Made by a program: the position numbers and the translations under genes
Origin: Tetranychus cinnabarinus
Taxonomy: Eukaryota > Arthropoda > Arachnida > Trombidiformes > Tetranychidae
Length of the DNA: 64,000 nucleotides
Assembly: GCA_022266195.1 (NCBI GenBank)
Contig: WHVY01000002.1
Coordinates: 13,407,001 to 13,471,000, forward strand
Reading direction: 5' to 3'
Shown here: in pieces, positions 12,501 through 25,140 of the stretch
Position numbering within the stretch: position 1 is the stretch's first letter
Layout: the number at the start of each line of letters is the position of its first letter
The notes under the pieces: generated by a model
Databases searched by the model: none
The model's input: only the letters and a program-made list of their open reading frames with translations
Told to the model about the DNA's origin: nothing

Positions 12501-15500
12501 TGTTGATTGGGAAACTGATAACTGAGTAAACCTTTGATTCTGAAAATTTTTCATTCCATTAAGGTTGGCAATAACAATGAACAGGAATGCTTTACAGTTC
12601 ATTTAGTTTCATCAAACCAACAAATATTTGCAAAACTTGCTGATTTTCAAACGAACCAAAAATGACTGAACGAGGAAAAAAATTAAGCATCCAATTCAAT
12701 ATCTTAGTTTTGCAAATCAAAATAAATCATTCTATTAGGTTTTGTAGAGCAATTGCATTCAGGAAATATGATTTACATGAACAATGAACAATATTCTCGT
12801 GCAGTTTATCTTCGTACAAAGATTTATTTCGAAATCTAAAGACTGCAAAATTTTGTAATGCAGTTTTGGAGAATTATTTAGCCTTGTTTCAACGCAACTT
12901 CATTTTTACCAAAATTGAAATGTCACGGAATCGTGAAATGAACTTTTAATGGGTATTTATTAGCATAAAATAAGGATACACGGCCACATAATCATTTATT
13001 TTTTATCATCAAATCGCATTCTAACAATCGTTGTATTACAATAGTTATGTTCATTTTTTGTAACCTTACTGCAAATCGCATAAATTACTGAGCATTTTTG
13101 TTGAATCGATCATCGCCTAACTTTGCTGGCCATTTATTATCAAATTTTCATGCAACACAATTGATATAATTTCATGTGGTCAAAGGGCTCGTCAAGTTTC
13201 AACAAAGGTTTACCAAGAAGCTATTAAGGGTGAAAAAAGCATTTACTCAATCAATCCAATTAATCCATCGAAATTTTTCATTCTTATATCATTTCAATCA
13301 TATTATCGAAAGTTTTATCCTCTTCTCATTCCTTGGAACAGAAGGTAATACAAAGAGAGAAAAATGTCCAAAGTTTCAGTGGATTGTGCAGTTGTTCATG
13401 AATGAATAGATAAAATTCAATAAAAAAATGAAAGAAAAGAAATAAAAAGAAAAGTAAAAAAATTTGCCCAAAAAAAGCCTTATTGTATTCACATTGAAAG
13501 ATAAAGTTTATAAAGATAAACTTTTACCTGGCAAAAGGTTGAGAATAATTTTTTATCATTTCATGATGAAGAAAAGAGGATTCTGATGATGATGATGGCA
13601 ATACTGAGAAGAGGAAAAAGGTAAACCTCTTGAAGACTAAAATGAGGAAAAGTCACGGTTGAATGTTAAATTGTCATGACTTTTTCACTTCAACATGGTG
13701 TTGCTATATTGAATAGTAAAATGGAAAATTCTGAAGCAAAGAAGAAAAAAGAGAAAAAAAATTCTCAACAAAAAATAATATAAGATGAGAGAAATGAAAT
13801 CTCATGCTTTATTATTTATTTCCTTTAGAGTATTAATAGTTATCTTAAAGAGTCTCAAAGTGCCTCAGCATGAACTTTCTTTACTTTGAACAAACTTTTC
13901 AAATACTCAGTTTGAGTCCAAACTCAAAGTCAAAAGTATAAAGTTTTCATTCCTAAAGGTAATTTCAATGGTAATACAAAATTTATGGCAAACTGGGAGT
14001 CAAGAGAAATTCAAATGTCCAAAGAAAATATTTTGTCTCGAAATTGACGAAAATCTCATTATCAAATATTGTAACATTGCCACAACACTTTTATTGCACT
14101 GTTATCTCGTTATCATTTTGATGTTATTTTCTAATTTCAACTGGGAGTTTTTACTATCAGTTTTTTGGGAATTTCATTTTTTTCTTGCTCTTATCACTTC
14201 AATAATATTGCCATTATCTAATGTAAACAGACAAGTTTTAGTTTCTTGTTTTAATAATAAAATTTGATTGTTATCACAGTTAACCGATAATTTGATAACT
14301 TGGAGTAAGCCTGTCTTGCCTTCCCTTGACTAGAGTCTGAAACATTATTTCCATTTATTATTGCTATTGAATGGATTCTTGCTTACCTAATGATCCATTA
14401 GAATGTTTACAGTTTCATATTCTGGGTAATTTCAATATTATCAACATTTTTCTTCTTCTTCCTTATTACATTTTATTAGAATTTCATCATTTTTATTATT
14501 TCTGTTTTCATGTTTTCCAGTTTTCAGTTGATCATTGTTCACTTGTAGATATTCACAATTTTATGATGAAGCAAAATGTTTTTTTTCACACTTTTTTCAC
14601 TCTTTTCTGGTTTGTCCATTTTATATTCACATTTGAATGAAAATTGTTTTTTGTTCAGATTTTGTGCAAACTGATAATCTGATTTTGCATTGATAAATTG
14701 ACTGAATAATCCGATAACTTTTAGCTTTGTATTACATGAATTTTGCACCAACAAAACGAAAATTTGTTTCCATTTTCATGTGGCAAACAGATTGTTAGAA
14801 TGGGTCAATTTTTTGCTTACCTTCGTCTGAATCGTAAATGTAGATTATGTCTTTCCATCTGTACAATTTGATAACTTCGACTATTGCTTTGAGATACTCT
14901 GGTCGGATGTTTAATCCAAAATTGGGAATATTTTGACTGTTTGTTTCCGGATATCCTGGATGAATGAAAGGCATCTGAGATGAAAAAAGAGAGGAAAAAA
15001 TTCATTCAAGTAACACGAATTACAGAAAATTTAAAAATAAGCGACGAAAATTAGTACACATAACTTGATATTTTTTGATAAAGTAACTTATTTTGCTCAA
15101 CATTTCGAGAAGTCCATCTGATCTAACTGCCGTAATTAAATTTCGAAAAAGTTGTTGAAAACTCTACCGATCATACCTTATGACAAGTAAACTTACTAAC
15201 CCAATGGTTTTGCATCTGATTTTGCTCTCAAATCGCACAAAAGTTTCAAAATGTTACTTATGTAACTTTCAGCCTTGACTAACTTGTTTAGTCTCAACTC
15301 GTTTATGCAATAGCAACAGTTCATTTTATCCATCTTTTCGAAATAGTTTTTCTAAATAAAATGTTTAGATCGATGATTGGAATTGATTTCTACTGAATAA
15401 ACATTTATTTTCAATTTGATAATTGTTCATTGGAATTGAAAAAAAGGAATAATAAATCTAATTCCATTTCAAATAGCAACGATTAAAGCAAAAAATTAAT

Positions 15501-18500
15501 TACAACAAACTTTCTTCAAGAGCTGAGACTAATTCAAGTTTAAGCATTATTGATTTTTACATTTATACTAGTAAATTGCAATCGAATCCATGAGAAAAAA
15601 TGATTCTAAAGGATTATTGAACATTCATATCACATCAATAATGTTCTCGATATATTTATAAGTTCATTAATGAAGAAAGGCAAAAAGAAGCTCAATTTTT
15701 GCATGTTTCATATTTCATAATTTCACTCTCATCCCTCACTTTATGTCCTCAATTTTGCTGTTAAAATGAAAGATGTAAAGGTTGATCATTGCCAGCATCA
15801 TTCATCTTTGATCATGAGAGGATCAAAAGAAGCAAGGTATTAAAAAGGAAAGGTAAGAAATCATTTTCTTCATTATTCACTGCATCATTATTTTCAAACT
15901 CTGATAATAGATTATCATCTTTATAGCATTTTTGTCACCACAACAAACTCGAATCAATTTCATGATAATTTTTCTGACCAAGATTGATGAATCATTTATT
16001 AACCAACAAACAAAACCATTTTCCCACTTGAACAAAGTCATCATTGATGCAAAAATGAGAAATGAAAATTCATTGTTTCATTCATTTTCCATAACAATTA
16101 GTTTAAATTGAAATTCAAACTGATGTAAAAAATCTCCCAAATTTACCTTCTTATCCATGTAAACATGATTTAATCGTTGAAGAGGATCAAGAGTCACTTG
16201 AGATGAAAAGCTAAACATGTAAACATTGGATGACAAGTAAACTAAAAGCACTAAACTTGGAGAAAAGAGTAAAATATTCAACTTGGAATTCATTTAAAAG
16301 TATTTCCCTGAAATTAAAATTTAATCAATGTTTCATTAAACCCAAAGTTAAATGTTCGTAGTTACATATTTGGTCCAGAAAATGAAGTGTAAGCTTGTAT
16401 GAGTTTGGATCAGTCGATTGAGGGTTAAGCATGAAACAAATGTATAATGAGAATGCTTGAGGCTGAACAGAAAAAAGTATCTCAATCTCAATGAAGTTTC
16501 AACTAGAAAAGGTTTCAAATTGAAGCTTGTCCATATCATGGATTCCATCATGAGCCTACCTTTATTTAAGAAAAAAAGTAAATGTTGACTCGTTTTCCTT
16601 TCATCAGTAAATGATTCTTTCAACCTTTTCTTTACCTGTTCATGTTGAGGTAAGAGACGAGTTTTCCATGTTGTCTGATAACTAAAATGTCTTGAAATGC
16701 AAGTAAAAATGAACAACAGAAGATTGAAAAGGTGAAAGATGAAAACAAATTTCGTCTCTTTACATCTTTTCTTTATCAAGTTTATCTTTTTTCTGTAAAC
16801 TTCAAATTTCATGGTTTTGTTCATTTGTACAAATCATGTTAAGATGTGAAAAGATGTGAACATCTTTTCCTTTCAACCCTCAGGATGAATCTCATCAAGT
16901 AATAGAAGCAAGAAAAAAATGTCTGAATAAGTAAACTCGACATTTGTTTATTTTACACCATTTATGGATTGACAGTGAAAACCTTTTCTCAGTTTATCAT
17001 GAAGGGTGAAACTGTCTAAAGCATGGAATAAGGTGAATCCAAAATTAATAACTGAAAATAAAAGAATGATAATCTTTCAGAATTTTTTTTCTCTTCTCTT
17101 CTTTATCCAAGTTGTAACCATGTTCATAAATAATATAACCTTAACACTAACGTTAATCTAATAACAATGATGATGAAGATGATCAATAATTGTAAGGATA
17201 TGAAATCAGATAATCGAAACAAAGTATCTTTCGCTTTCCTTTCGAAACCTTTTTCGTTTCATTCCAAGTTCAATCTCGTGATTGATTGTTTCCATTTCTT
17301 TAATCAATTGTTTTCTTTGTTTTCGTCGCTTGCTTTTTTCCTTCACTTAAGGTTAACCAAAGTGAAACATTTGCTACTTACCTGAAAGGTATTTGAATAA
17401 GAAACGAGAGTCTCATAAGATGGTCCAATAATTGGTGTAACAAGGGTAAATATACCTCGACTCAGCTGTAGGCACACTGTTGGAAGGAAAAAAATGTTTG
17501 ATTATTATGATGAAAAGAAAATGGAAAATTTTTTCATCGAAAAGTCTTTAATGATTCAAATTATCGATACATTGTTACATGAACCACAATTTGGTTCATC
17601 ATTAGGTTGACATTTTTGTGTAACAATCTAAACTTATTTGGATAACTAATAAGTCTAAGTCTTGATTTGATCTGAAAATTGCATGACATTTGACAATTGA
17701 AAAGATTTGGATTTTCTTTTGCATTCTTTGCACATTTTCAGGTAAAAGGTTTACCTATTTTGGGCTGATTAGTTCAATTCTCGTCAAATGTCAACTCATT
17801 TGCTGTTGTCTGCACTTTCCACCTTTACTAATTGTTGAACAAATGAAACAAAAAGATAAGTTAAGATCTTAATTGTCAACTTGGATTATGGTTGAGTGTA
17901 ACAGCAAAAGGGTGAAAATGTGTTAATTAACATTTTGTACAAAGAAAATTTTCTTTTACAGACTTTTTTCATTCTTCATTATCATCATCATGAACATAAG
18001 CACTTTGATGATTCATTGTTGAATGATGATGTGAATGCAATAAAGGCTTAATTTTCAGGTAAAAAATAACCTCAAGGAAACCTCTTTACTCTTGTAGGTT
18101 TGATCAATAAAAAGATGACTTCTAATGATTATTAGCATTGAATGGTGATAATGAGTGAAACAGGAATAACATGAATCCAGGTGAAGATTGAAAAAAATGC
18201 AAATAGTGAAAAGGCTTTTGGAACAATTACTTTGAGCGAAATACGATTTTTTGGTTAGAGTTAATCTTGCCATTTAATGAGGAGTAACCTCATCACTTTT
18301 GTTATATTAAATGTGAAACTCAGGCAAGGTGAAGGTGTAATGAGAAGAATAAGAAATATCTTGTTATCTATTCACAGGTAAATGCTCTTGTTGGTCTAGC
18401 TTAACAAGGTTAAGGTTGAGAGAAGAAGATGAAGAAAAAGAAGGAAAAACAACAAGAAAAACGATGATAATGATGATGATGAAGATGAATGTGCAAGTTG

Positions 18501-21500
18501 AATGGAAAGATTATTCAGCTTTTCTTTCTTGCCTTTTCCTCGATTATTCACTTTTACCAAGTTTCAGTTTGTCCACAGTTTGACACTTTTAACCTTTTCC
18601 ATCAACATTTCAACTCTACTCTTGTCCAACTGAAATCGTTAAATGAATGTAAATGCTTCTTAATACAGTCAATAATCAAAGTTGAAACCTTCTGGGAAGT
18701 TAAAGTACAAAGGAGCGAGAAATAGTTAACATTGGATAAAAAAACCTTTTTTCTAGAGAAAAATTTTCTCTTTAAATTTTCTCAACTTTCATCAACTTAA
18801 ATGATAAACTCAGCAATTACCTTTTAGGAAAAGCATTACAAATGAAAACATGAAAAATCAATTGAAAAGGATTGGTAATTTGCGTGATTTGAACACTTTT
18901 TACAAGACAATCAACATTAATGATTGCATTTGGATTGTCTAAATATTGTTGGAATGAAAAAAACAGAAAATGTTTTCTGCTTTTGATCTTTACTCATCTT
19001 ATTCCGCTTGGAATCAATTTTTACTCTCAATTAGTTTGATTAGTTTAATTACTGTTTCAGCGAAAAAAACATGAAAAGAATGAAAAAAATTCTGTCTCTG
19101 CTTCGTGTCATGAAAGTTTCCAAAAGCAAAGCAGAGTCTTGAAAAGGTTGCAAGTGATGGAAATTTTGATTCAAACAAATGCTTGATTAACTACTCAAAA
19201 ATTTGCCTCCAATTGAACCATTGAACAAGTCCAATTGTAAATAATGCTTTACTCAGGGCTGTCGGTGAATCAACAATAAGTTTCACTGATTAATGCTGAA
19301 TCTCTGTTTTCTAGCATTTCCATTGTCGATTGCCCTGAGCAATCTTAATATTCTTGGATTTATTTTTGTGGTTTCTTCTCTATTTACTTGATTCGATGAT
19401 TTCCCAAGTTTTGCATTTTTATTCAATTTTCAAGTCTCAATTATCTTGAACAACTTTCAAAGTGAAATCAAAATTTCGATGTTTACTCCAACTTTCATTT
19501 TCCAATCTTTTGTTTGATCGTCAATCAATGATAATTATAATGAATAAATGCAAATTAAATGGTTAAGGTGCAAAATGAATTTTTTTTCTGTAAATACTTT
19601 TCATTATGAAAAATGAGCGAAACCAAAAGGTGAGAAAAAAAGAAAATAAAAAATGGAAAAAAATTTTCACTTGGATTTACTCAATGATTTACACAAGTTC
19701 ATTGAAATATATGCAGACACACACAGCAATGCACATAATAACCTCAATTCAGCTCTAAATTCATGAGAATAATGTGTGTTTATATTCATGTAAGTTATAC
19801 ATGTATTTGATTATTTCACTCGGGAAAAGGTGAAAAGCAAATTTGAATTGCAAAAGTTGCTCATCATCATCTCTTGCTATTTATCCTCTTCTCTCTCTCT
19901 CCTCTTTTTTTGCTTCTTGCGCCGGTATAAAATGAATGTTGATTAAGTTGTAACCATGAGTTAATAGGGAAAAAAGGGTTAAATGATTTTTCATCATCTT
20001 CATGATTCTCTTTTCAACTAAAGGCAATCAACATCTCATCCTTTTTCATTAAAATCATTCTCATATCAACGCCTGCATTTTACATTCAATTCACTGGGAA
20101 TTGAATGGTAAATTGAAAACACACAGTTAAATGAAAAATATTATTATCTTATTAACAATTTAATAATAATGTATTATAATACCTTTGCAAGGAAAAGAAA
20201 CTTTCTTATGTTATTCTTATTTTTCACTCCCAGTTGATTTTGATTAAATAACTCGAGTTAAACTGATTGATTAGTCAGGATTGGAAAGTTAACTGTAATA
20301 ATTTATTTCAATCTTTATTTTTGTGCTTTGAGATATTTTGCTGGGATAAAAGTGAAACTTTTATTGAAAAGGTTTAAAAGATTTTTTGAGTTCAACTGAA
20401 AAACACAATGCTTTTGTTTGAATTTAAATCTAAGCTTTTCCATTTTCCCCTACAAATGTGGGCTTCACTGTTCAAGTTTAATTTCCCTTGATTTATTCAT
20501 GTATTTGATTTGATTTGGGTTTGTTTTAGATCAAATTTGTAAAATTCGCGGAATTCATTTTCTATTTTAACTTAGACTTTTGATTTAGACCCACAAATGG
20601 ATGCAATATTTATCAGGTTTGAATTAGTCAAAAGCATAACCGGCAAGAAATGGGATAGCTTAAAAAGATGCAAATGTAAATAATCAGTGAAAGTCATCCT
20701 GTACCTTTTAGTTCACGTTTAGAACAGAATCAGTTTCAAATACATTCAGATTTGAAATAACGACTGAAGAATCGTTATTTCGAATGCTCTAGGTCATTCA
20801 AGGTCAATGTGTTATTAGACCTCTAATTGACATATGGGAGTCATTTTCTGAGAATAAAAAACTGCCAGATCGGTTTATGTTAATCACATATTCATACCAT
20901 TGAAAAGGTTATTGAATTTCTCACAAAATCAATTGATTAACTGAACGGTATGCAATAATTCATATTCTTTGACAAGTAATACAATTAATACAAAAAGACT
21001 ACTGAAATATTTTGAATGGAGCTGAATGTCGACCATAGCTTTTTAAAAAATTTTACAGATCATTATCGAGAGGAGTTAATTGTTAACTTGCGATCATTTT
21101 GCAAGACTTTTCGATTCTGGTCGATTTAAAATTTTTGTATATTGATCAACATGATCTGTTACTTACTTTGACGGGTAAACCTGAACGGGTCATTGGTGTC
21201 GATAACATCTGTAATTGGTTCAACCTGGAATCGTGAAGATTCATTCTTGTTGTGCAACGAAATTGCATATTTAAATGCACTTTGAAGTTCAGTGCTTCCT
21301 GGTGTAAAAATGCCCCCTGAACGAGAAAAAAAACAAATGAAAAGATCAGAAAGGAAGAAACAATTAATTAACCTGGAAACACACACAAGCAGCATGAAAT
21401 GATTTCAGTCAATAACAGATTTCAATCAACCTGTAGCCAGTTGAGTCAAAAGTTACAAAAGAAACTCTTTTTTTCTCAAGTCATCATGAAATGAAAAGAT

Positions 21501-22352
21501 AATTTCCGTTTTGTTGCCCAAAACGAAACTTCCTTTTATTATTTATTTAATTTTACTCTTCTCCCTGAGAAGGAAAATATCTTGAGATTGGAAATGTTGA
21601 ACTTCTCAGATTGAATATCAGTTTCAAGTCTGGAGGCAATTTGATTCAAGTTATTATAAACTTTCCTTTTTTCACTCAAAAGTAAATAATGTCTATTTTG
21701 TTGACTCGTTTAACTACACTTTACCGGTGCTTTGGGTTCAACCAGAGTATTTCAAATAAGAAAGCAAAAAAATGGCAAAAAAAAGATTCTTTTATTTTTC
21801 GATTACATCTCATTGAATCAGCCAAATTGAAATTCAATTTTATATCTCAATTATAAATGGATTAGTTGATGATTAAAATTGGAAAGAGCGAAAAATAAGG
21901 ATTAAATCTAACTTGAAAAACTAATCAAGTTGTCCAATTAAACAGTCATTATTGTGCTTCTTTTAATAAGATTTTACTTTTTCCTCAACTCTTCCTTTAA
22001 TTGTTCAATTAGGTATAAAATAAAGTCACCCAAATCTGATAATTAATCCATTTTAATCTTTCAGTTAATTTCAAGAGTAATTAATCATTGGAATACAGTG
22101 AAACATGGGAAACATGAAAAGACGAAAAGGTTTGGTTATGCAAGCTCAAACCTGGTGCATTAAAACCTGGTGAATCTATTAATTAACAAACCTGATTAAT
22201 TGTGAAACCAGATTGTTATTAACAAATTTTACACCAAAAAATGACATGAATAATGTTGGTTCAAATGTTTCAACAAAACCTGTTGACTATTTGAAAAGGT
22301 TTTGACTTTTGGACAAAAATGTTTACTTCTTACCGATAGGAATTTTATGTCG
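6586..22352 (-). CDS. Kainate-type ionotropic glutamate receptor, partial (8 exons)
   Basis: Exons in transcript order are 22334-22352 (a 19-nt microexon), 21167-21316, 17382-17476, 14821-14974, 9323-9741, 7636-7845, 6899-7120 and 6586-6804. All have GT-AG borders and compatible phases, and together make 496 in-frame codons. The product starts IPIGGIFTPG and covers the amino-terminal domain (CLQLSRGIFTLVTPIIG, LVSYSNTFQMPFIHPG, ADAALMFDG). It then enters the ligand-binding S1 lobe (EGLTGRIVFDD, EEPYLMYKE, FEGYCKDLADLI, GWNGMVGELIKQ). These are signatures of kainate-class subunits, glutamate-gated cation channels of synapses and neuromuscular junctions. Two parts are missing: the first exon with ATG and signal peptide (upstream of 22352), and everything after S1 (pore helices, S2, last helix), which must lie left of the window if the gene is intact. 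One candidate start exon begins at 22926, but its donor is weak. Confidence 0.85.
9742..21166. other. Large introns of the glutamate receptor gene
   Basis: Four spans of 2.4-5 kb between exons (9742-14820, 14975-17381, 17477-21166, plus the 1.5-kb 7846-9322 just below) are AT-rich with simple-sequence patches, such as the CT run near 12142-12162. No second gene family is recognisable. Open frames of 60-158 codons here (such as 16348-16824 on -) lack protein-family similarity and clear splice context. Confidence 0.6.
16147..16293 (-). other. Possible alternative first exon with signal peptide
   Basis: An ATG at 16293 opens 49 codons beginning MNSKLNILLFSPSLVLLVYL, a convincing signal-peptide pattern, and ends in AAG followed by the good donor GTAAAT (phase 0). 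The next downstream receptor exon (14821-14974) also begins in phase 0, so the two could be joined without a frame change. The extra residues do not resemble the receptor family. It could be an alternative promoter exon or chance. Confidence 0.25.
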
Positions 22353-25140
22353 CTGTAAAGTTGAGGAAACATTGAGAGTTGATAATGTTAATATAATAAA
22401 CTTGGTTAGACAAGGAATGAGGTTAATCATGATAACTTTAAATGTATTGCCATTCAACAAATCACAGAATAAGAGTTGGATGAAAATGTCAACAACAGAT
22501 GAAGAAGAGATGAAGATGAAGATTTAGTGATGAACTTGATTTGGCTTGATTTGAGTTTATGTTTGTTTCGTAGTTATAATCTGAGGAAAAACATTTGTAA
22601 ATCAAGGTAAATAATCAATGTTATTAATCCTTTTAACGATTAGAAGAGTTGAGTAGAAAAGATTTTCATGGTTTTTCCGTCTTTATTCAACATATCAACT
22701 ATGGAGGCCTGTAAATGGATGATTGAGATTATGTTTATGATGATGGTGATAGTGATTTTGATGATGATGAAGATGAAGATAGAAACAAAATGTACAAAAA
22801 AACGAAAAGCAAAAAAGTTGGCGAAACTTGCTCTACTCTGGTTTGGATAGACACTGAGGCAATACTGGCTACAAAACATATCCATTTAGTACAACAATCA
22901 ACTAATAGCTGTGAGCGCAATCTCATCTTTGTTTTTTTATACGAGCATCAACTTGGAGTTATCTTCATCTTCTTCCTCATCTCTATCATCTTCATCTTCA
23001 TCATTCCTTTTCCCTGAAACATTCCCTATTACACCTTTTCCCCATTAGTATATGTAACTATCTTGAGGAATCAGTTTTTTTGCTTCATTCAGGATTGCCA
23101 TTAAAGCTGCTTTGATAAAGTCTTATTTTGTGTTTTTACCTTTTTTAACCGGTTACAGTTTCTTACTTGGGTCTAGTATTATTTATATTTTATTATTTAA
23201 TATCATTTAATATCATTATTTGGTCTACTCTTTATTTTCCACTTTTCATGGTATTATAATGATTAGTCTTATTACCATGAGCTTTTCCTCCAGTTTATTT
23301 ACGAGTAAATTGACTCTCGTCTTGTAATAAGGTTTACTTTAAACTACATTTTAGTTTAACAAATATCAACCTTTGTAAATTGATAAATTATTGAACAAAA
23401 CAATTGTAGTTAAAAGTTGCTCTTATTAATGCTTATGAGTTCAATTAATTTTCAATTGCATGTTGAATGGTCTATTTGTGAATATTTGGTGGTTAAATGT
23501 TGGTTAACTCCATGTAGATTCAGAATCTTGGTTCTTGCTGATGATGGATTTTTACTGTAGATTGTATCTAAAGTCAATGGTTTTGTGATTAAACCATCCG
23601 TCTGGTAATGTTTTATTGAATATCAATTCATCCAAATGGTTTTGTTAAATAATTTCTTGAGATGTAAGGTGAACCTGATGGGAAGATGAAAGAGAGGAAA
23701 CTCGATTAGGAAAAGATTGAAGTGGTTGGTGTCACTAGAAAGGGAAAATTTAATCACATTTTAAAATTTTAATTAAGCTGCCTATTGAATGAAGCTATTA
23801 CAAGAAGCTATTAAATAAGGAAATAATTAATATTTGAAGGTTACCAATACTGGTTAGATTTTTAAAATCTAGTTTGGTCCATTTGCGTAAGTACATAAGT
23901 AGTAAAGTATAATAGTAAGTAAAAAAATCCTGCTAAACTGAATGAATAGCCCACATTTGCAAACTAATTTGATCTTGAAATTACTTTAGATTGAATAAAA
24001 TGCAGTAAAAAACTGTGTTTACAAACAAATTGTTTTATTTAAATTTTACTTTCTTGCTCGTTAGATGGCAGTAGCTGTCAGTCGACTTAATAGTTTTGGG
24101 TTTAATTCATTATATGATTCAATCCAATTCAGATCAGCGAATTTGAATTTTGATTTCACTTTCTGTTTTTCCTTCGATTTTCTGATAAATTTTGACCCAA
24201 ACAAATATGAGTTAATTCGTATCTTTCAATAACAATTTTCTAGCCCGAAAGCCGCATTTTCGGATGTTTGTTACAAAGCTATCATTAGTATCTGAAGTAA
24301 TCTCAAATCATCCGTCATTGGTAATTAGTTTTCCCAGAATCGTCTCTTCGCCTCTCTCTTCATATCAACTCATTTTCAGAAGTGAATGCAACTTTTCGGA
24401 TTTACTCCTCATATATCTCCGTCTGGCATACCGGTATCCTTTATTCTGTAGAAAAGTGTAATAAACAAGAATTTAAAATAATTTGTATAAAAAACTGATT
24501 GATTTGCTATAATTCAATTTAATGATTACAGGAATAAAAAAGAGATTAATAATGTAAAATAAGAAAGTTGTATTAAATAGGGTTCAGCTAGGATGAGAAT
24601 CGTAAGGTTGTGCCCATTTACATGATGGATTAGAAAGATTTTTGACGATCATTGATTCCAATCGTGTCGACATTGTATTTCAATCGAAGTCAATCCTTCA
24701 GTCAAGATTTACACTCATGTAAAATGATTCGGAAAATTCATTGTTCGCAACTGGGTCCATTATTGAGGTTCATTTTTCGAGTCATCATTTTGTCCTTCAA
24801 TGGTTGCCTTGTGAACAAACAGTCTCAATATGGATGATGGATGCTATTGATGACGATTGATGGCTGAATTGATATAAAATTAAAAAACATGGTACATATC
24901 TAGTGATAGTGATATTTGTACAGTCTATTTGTTGATTAATCAACAACAAAAATTGATGAGATGAGGGCAAAAAAACTGGTAAATCCTCTAATTTGTATTT
25001 CAGTGGAGTTTCAAGTTTTTGCTCATAAATGATGGCTTTCATGATGATCACGGTGGCGAGTAATTGACAAACATTGTTTTTATTGTAATTAATGAAGGAC
25101 AGGAAAACTGGAAGAAGCAAAATTCAGATCACCACTTGAT
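22353..25140. other. Between the receptor and the Spatzle-like gene
   Basis: This stretch should hold the receptor's first exon and promoter and the 3' untranslated region of the Spatzle-like gene (both on -). A run of GATGATGAAGATGAAG-type simple sequence lies near 22736-22785. An ATG at 22926 on - opens a moderately hydrophobic frame that might be the receptor's start, but no strong donor follows it. Confidence 0.5.

Noticed and set aside
16348..16824. 158-codon frame on - in a receptor intron
   Set aside because: No recognisable domain, skewed Lys/Phe/Leu content and no matching exon borders.
22735..22926. ATG at 22926 on - as the receptor's first exon
   Set aside because: Moderately hydrophobic start, but no strong phase-0 donor before it runs into Ser-rich simple sequence; kept only as a weak candidate.
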